Source of the DNA: an uncultured Bacteroidota bacterium
GTDB lineage: Bacteria; Bacteroidota; Bacteroidia; Bacteroidales; CG2-30-32-10
Assembly (NCBI GenBank): GCA_903847905.1
Contig: CAINEZ010000045.1
Span: 1 to 36,098 of the forward strand
DNA length: 36,098 nt
Direction of reading: 5' to 3'
Shown: positions 35,015 to 36,098 of the stretch, in pieces
Layout of the letters: every line of letters begins with the position of its first letter
How positions within the stretch are numbered: the first letter of the stretch is position 1
Translations under genes and position numbers: made by a program
The notes under the pieces: generated by a model
The model's database searches: none
Seen by the model: the letters and a program-made list of their open reading frames with translations, nothing else
Told to the model about the DNA's origin: nothing

Positions 35015-35070
35015 AATTTCTTTTCTAAATATTTTTTACATTTGTACAGATAAATCGAAAATCAATACAG

Positions 35071-35820
35071 ATGAAAATAGTAATTGTTGACGACGAAAAG
35101 GATGCTGTCCACTCGCTCGAACTTATGCTAAATGAATACTGTTCCGACATAACTATTGTTGGAAAAGCGTTTTCCGTAATTGAAGCTATCAAGGAAATAC
35201 AGAATAAAAAACCCGATATCGTTTTTCTTGATATTGAAATGCCGCATGGTACCGGTTTTGATGTGCTGGAAAGTATTCCCGATAGAAAATTTGCAGTAAT
35301 ATTTACTACAGCATATAACAATTATGCTATCAAGGCTATCAAAGCCAGCGCTATTGATTATATTTTAAAACCGGTTGGCATTGATGAATTGCTTACCGCT
35401 GTAAAAAAAGCGCAAGAACAAATCCAAAAATCAATATTTCCGCCATTGATTAAAGAAATTCCTGATCTTCAAAATATTTCCGCTTTACATAAAAAAATTG
35501 CAATAAACACAGCAGATGGATTGGAATATGTGAATACCACAGATATTATAAGAATAGAAGCAGATGGCAGTTATTCCAATATATTTTTAACTAATAACAA
35601 AAAGATATTAGCTTCAAAAAATCTGAAAGAATTTCAAAATATTTTACCTAATGATATCTTTTACAGGGCGCATAATTCTCATCTTATTAATTTGCTTCAT
35701 GTAAAAAGATTTATACGAACCGATGGAGGAATGGTAGAAATGAACGATGGTTCTCTGATGACTCTTTCGCGCCGCAACAGAGACGAATTTATTCAGCAAA
35801 TGGATAAATTGGCGCAATAG
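35071..35820 (+). CDS. LytTR-family response regulator
   Basis: 249 residues. The receiver domain has D7-D8 in IVIVDDEKDA, phospho-acceptor D54 (VFLDIEMPHG), T80 (VIFTTAYN) and K100 (DYILKPVG). The C-terminal LytTR DNA-binding domain (about 145-245) shows IAINTADGLEYVNTTDIIRI, EADGSYSNIFLTNNKKILAS, FYRAHNSHLINLLHVKRF and MTLSRRNRDEF. It starts 56 nt after the sensor kinase gene on the same strand and is its evident partner. LytTR proteins bind imperfect direct repeats; no obvious pair is seen before the exporter gene. Confidence 0.95.
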   Translation: MKIVIVDDEKDAVHSLELMLNEYCSDITIVGKAFSVIEAIKEIQNKKPDIVFLDIEMPHGTGFDVLESIPDRKFAVIFTTAYNNYAIKAIKASAIDYILKPVGIDELLTAVKKAQEQIQKSIFPPLIKEIPDLQNISALHKKIAINTADGLEYVNTTDIIRIEADGSYSNIFLTNNKKILASKNLKEFQNILPNDIFYRAHNSHLINLLHVKRFIRTDGGMVEMNDGSLMTLSRRNRDEFIQQMDKLAQ

Positions 35821-36098
35821 ATTTCTTTCTCTCTTTCAACATATTTTGATAAAACGGATGAATTATTTGCCTATATGAAAAATCTTTCGTTCAAGTATAA
35901 TTATTCTTCCATGATTAATTCACTTTCGGGTAATACGCCCTTATAAACGATAGCGTACCTGTTATAGTATCCATGTAATAAAAAAAGTCTCGGTATACAA
36001 ACCAAAGATAAACACAGGGCTTTGTCAGATGTTTACACAACGTACGAAATATTTAATTACTTCCTTTCTATACTTTCCAAGAACGGCACCCAGATAAG
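35821..36098. other. Window end: no confident gene; two short minus-strand open fragments
   Basis: On the minus strand one frame gives YLGAVLGKYRKEVIKYF and stops at 36025-36027. Another, 35901-36032, gives HGYYNRYAIVYKGVLPESEL before a TAA. Both look protein-like, and together they could be the C-terminus of one frame-damaged gene entering from beyond the window. Nothing can be named. No terminator for the LytTR gene was found. Confidence 0.3.

Noticed and set aside
1-36098. CRISPR array, tRNA, rRNA or intact insertion sequence
   Set aside because: No regularly spaced direct repeats with unique spacers, no cloverleaf with a conserved T-loop, and no transposase were recognised by eye on either strand. 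A covariance-model scan was not possible.

Overview
The window looks like a chromosomal segment of a low-GC member of the Bacteroidota, probably an anaerobe or facultative anaerobe. The evidence is direct. It carries a pyruvate:ferredoxin oxidoreductase, a secreted protein ending in the type IX secretion/gliding-type C-terminal domain, a FISUMP-domain lipoprotein, a propeller/Y_Y_Y sensor kinase with a LytTR regulator, MutS2, and -7 boxes of the TAnnTTTG type. I see no tRNA, rRNA, CRISPR array or intact insertion sequence.

Layout. 1-5,900 is a compact regulatory/stress cluster, nearly all on the minus strand. It holds a small Lmo0937-type membrane protein and an outer-membrane barrel-like protein, a stand-alone receiver, a hybrid histidine kinase broken by one extra A in a poly-A run, and two paralogous AraC-type regulators with an HMA-like N-terminal domain. 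A 58-codon gene sits between the regulators. Three copies of a 68-nt promoter-like element, alignable without gaps, occur here: upstream of the barrel gene, upstream of the regulator-kinase-receiver operon, and upstream of the 58-codon gene. A hairpin element with a 9-bp flanking duplication appears to have landed between the third copy and its gene. This is the most interesting system in the window.

6,300-10,200 holds an MgtA-type P-type ATPase and the co-chaperone pair cbpA/cbpM. 10,600-18,650 holds pyruvate kinase, a one-polypeptide restriction-modification enzyme whose end overlaps the pyruvate kinase start by 20 nt, and mutS2. From 18,700 the plus strand carries a small secreted protein, a large type IX-secreted adhesin-like protein, a decayed HAD-phosphatase pseudogene on the opposite strand, pyruvate:ferredoxin oxidoreductase with a clear terminator, and the FISUMP lipoprotein. 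26,400-30,050 (minus) holds a PHP-type tyrosine phosphatase, a LolC/E-type permease, a methyltransferase and rbfA. 30,180-35,820 (plus) is a tight set: an MsbA-like ABC exporter, a propeller sensor kinase and a LytTR response regulator.

Intergenic DNA is rich in dispersed repeats: short GC-rich palindromes, a family around CTTCGATAAACTCAG, and CAAAG-rich stretches. Several short open frames are explained by these repeats and were rejected.
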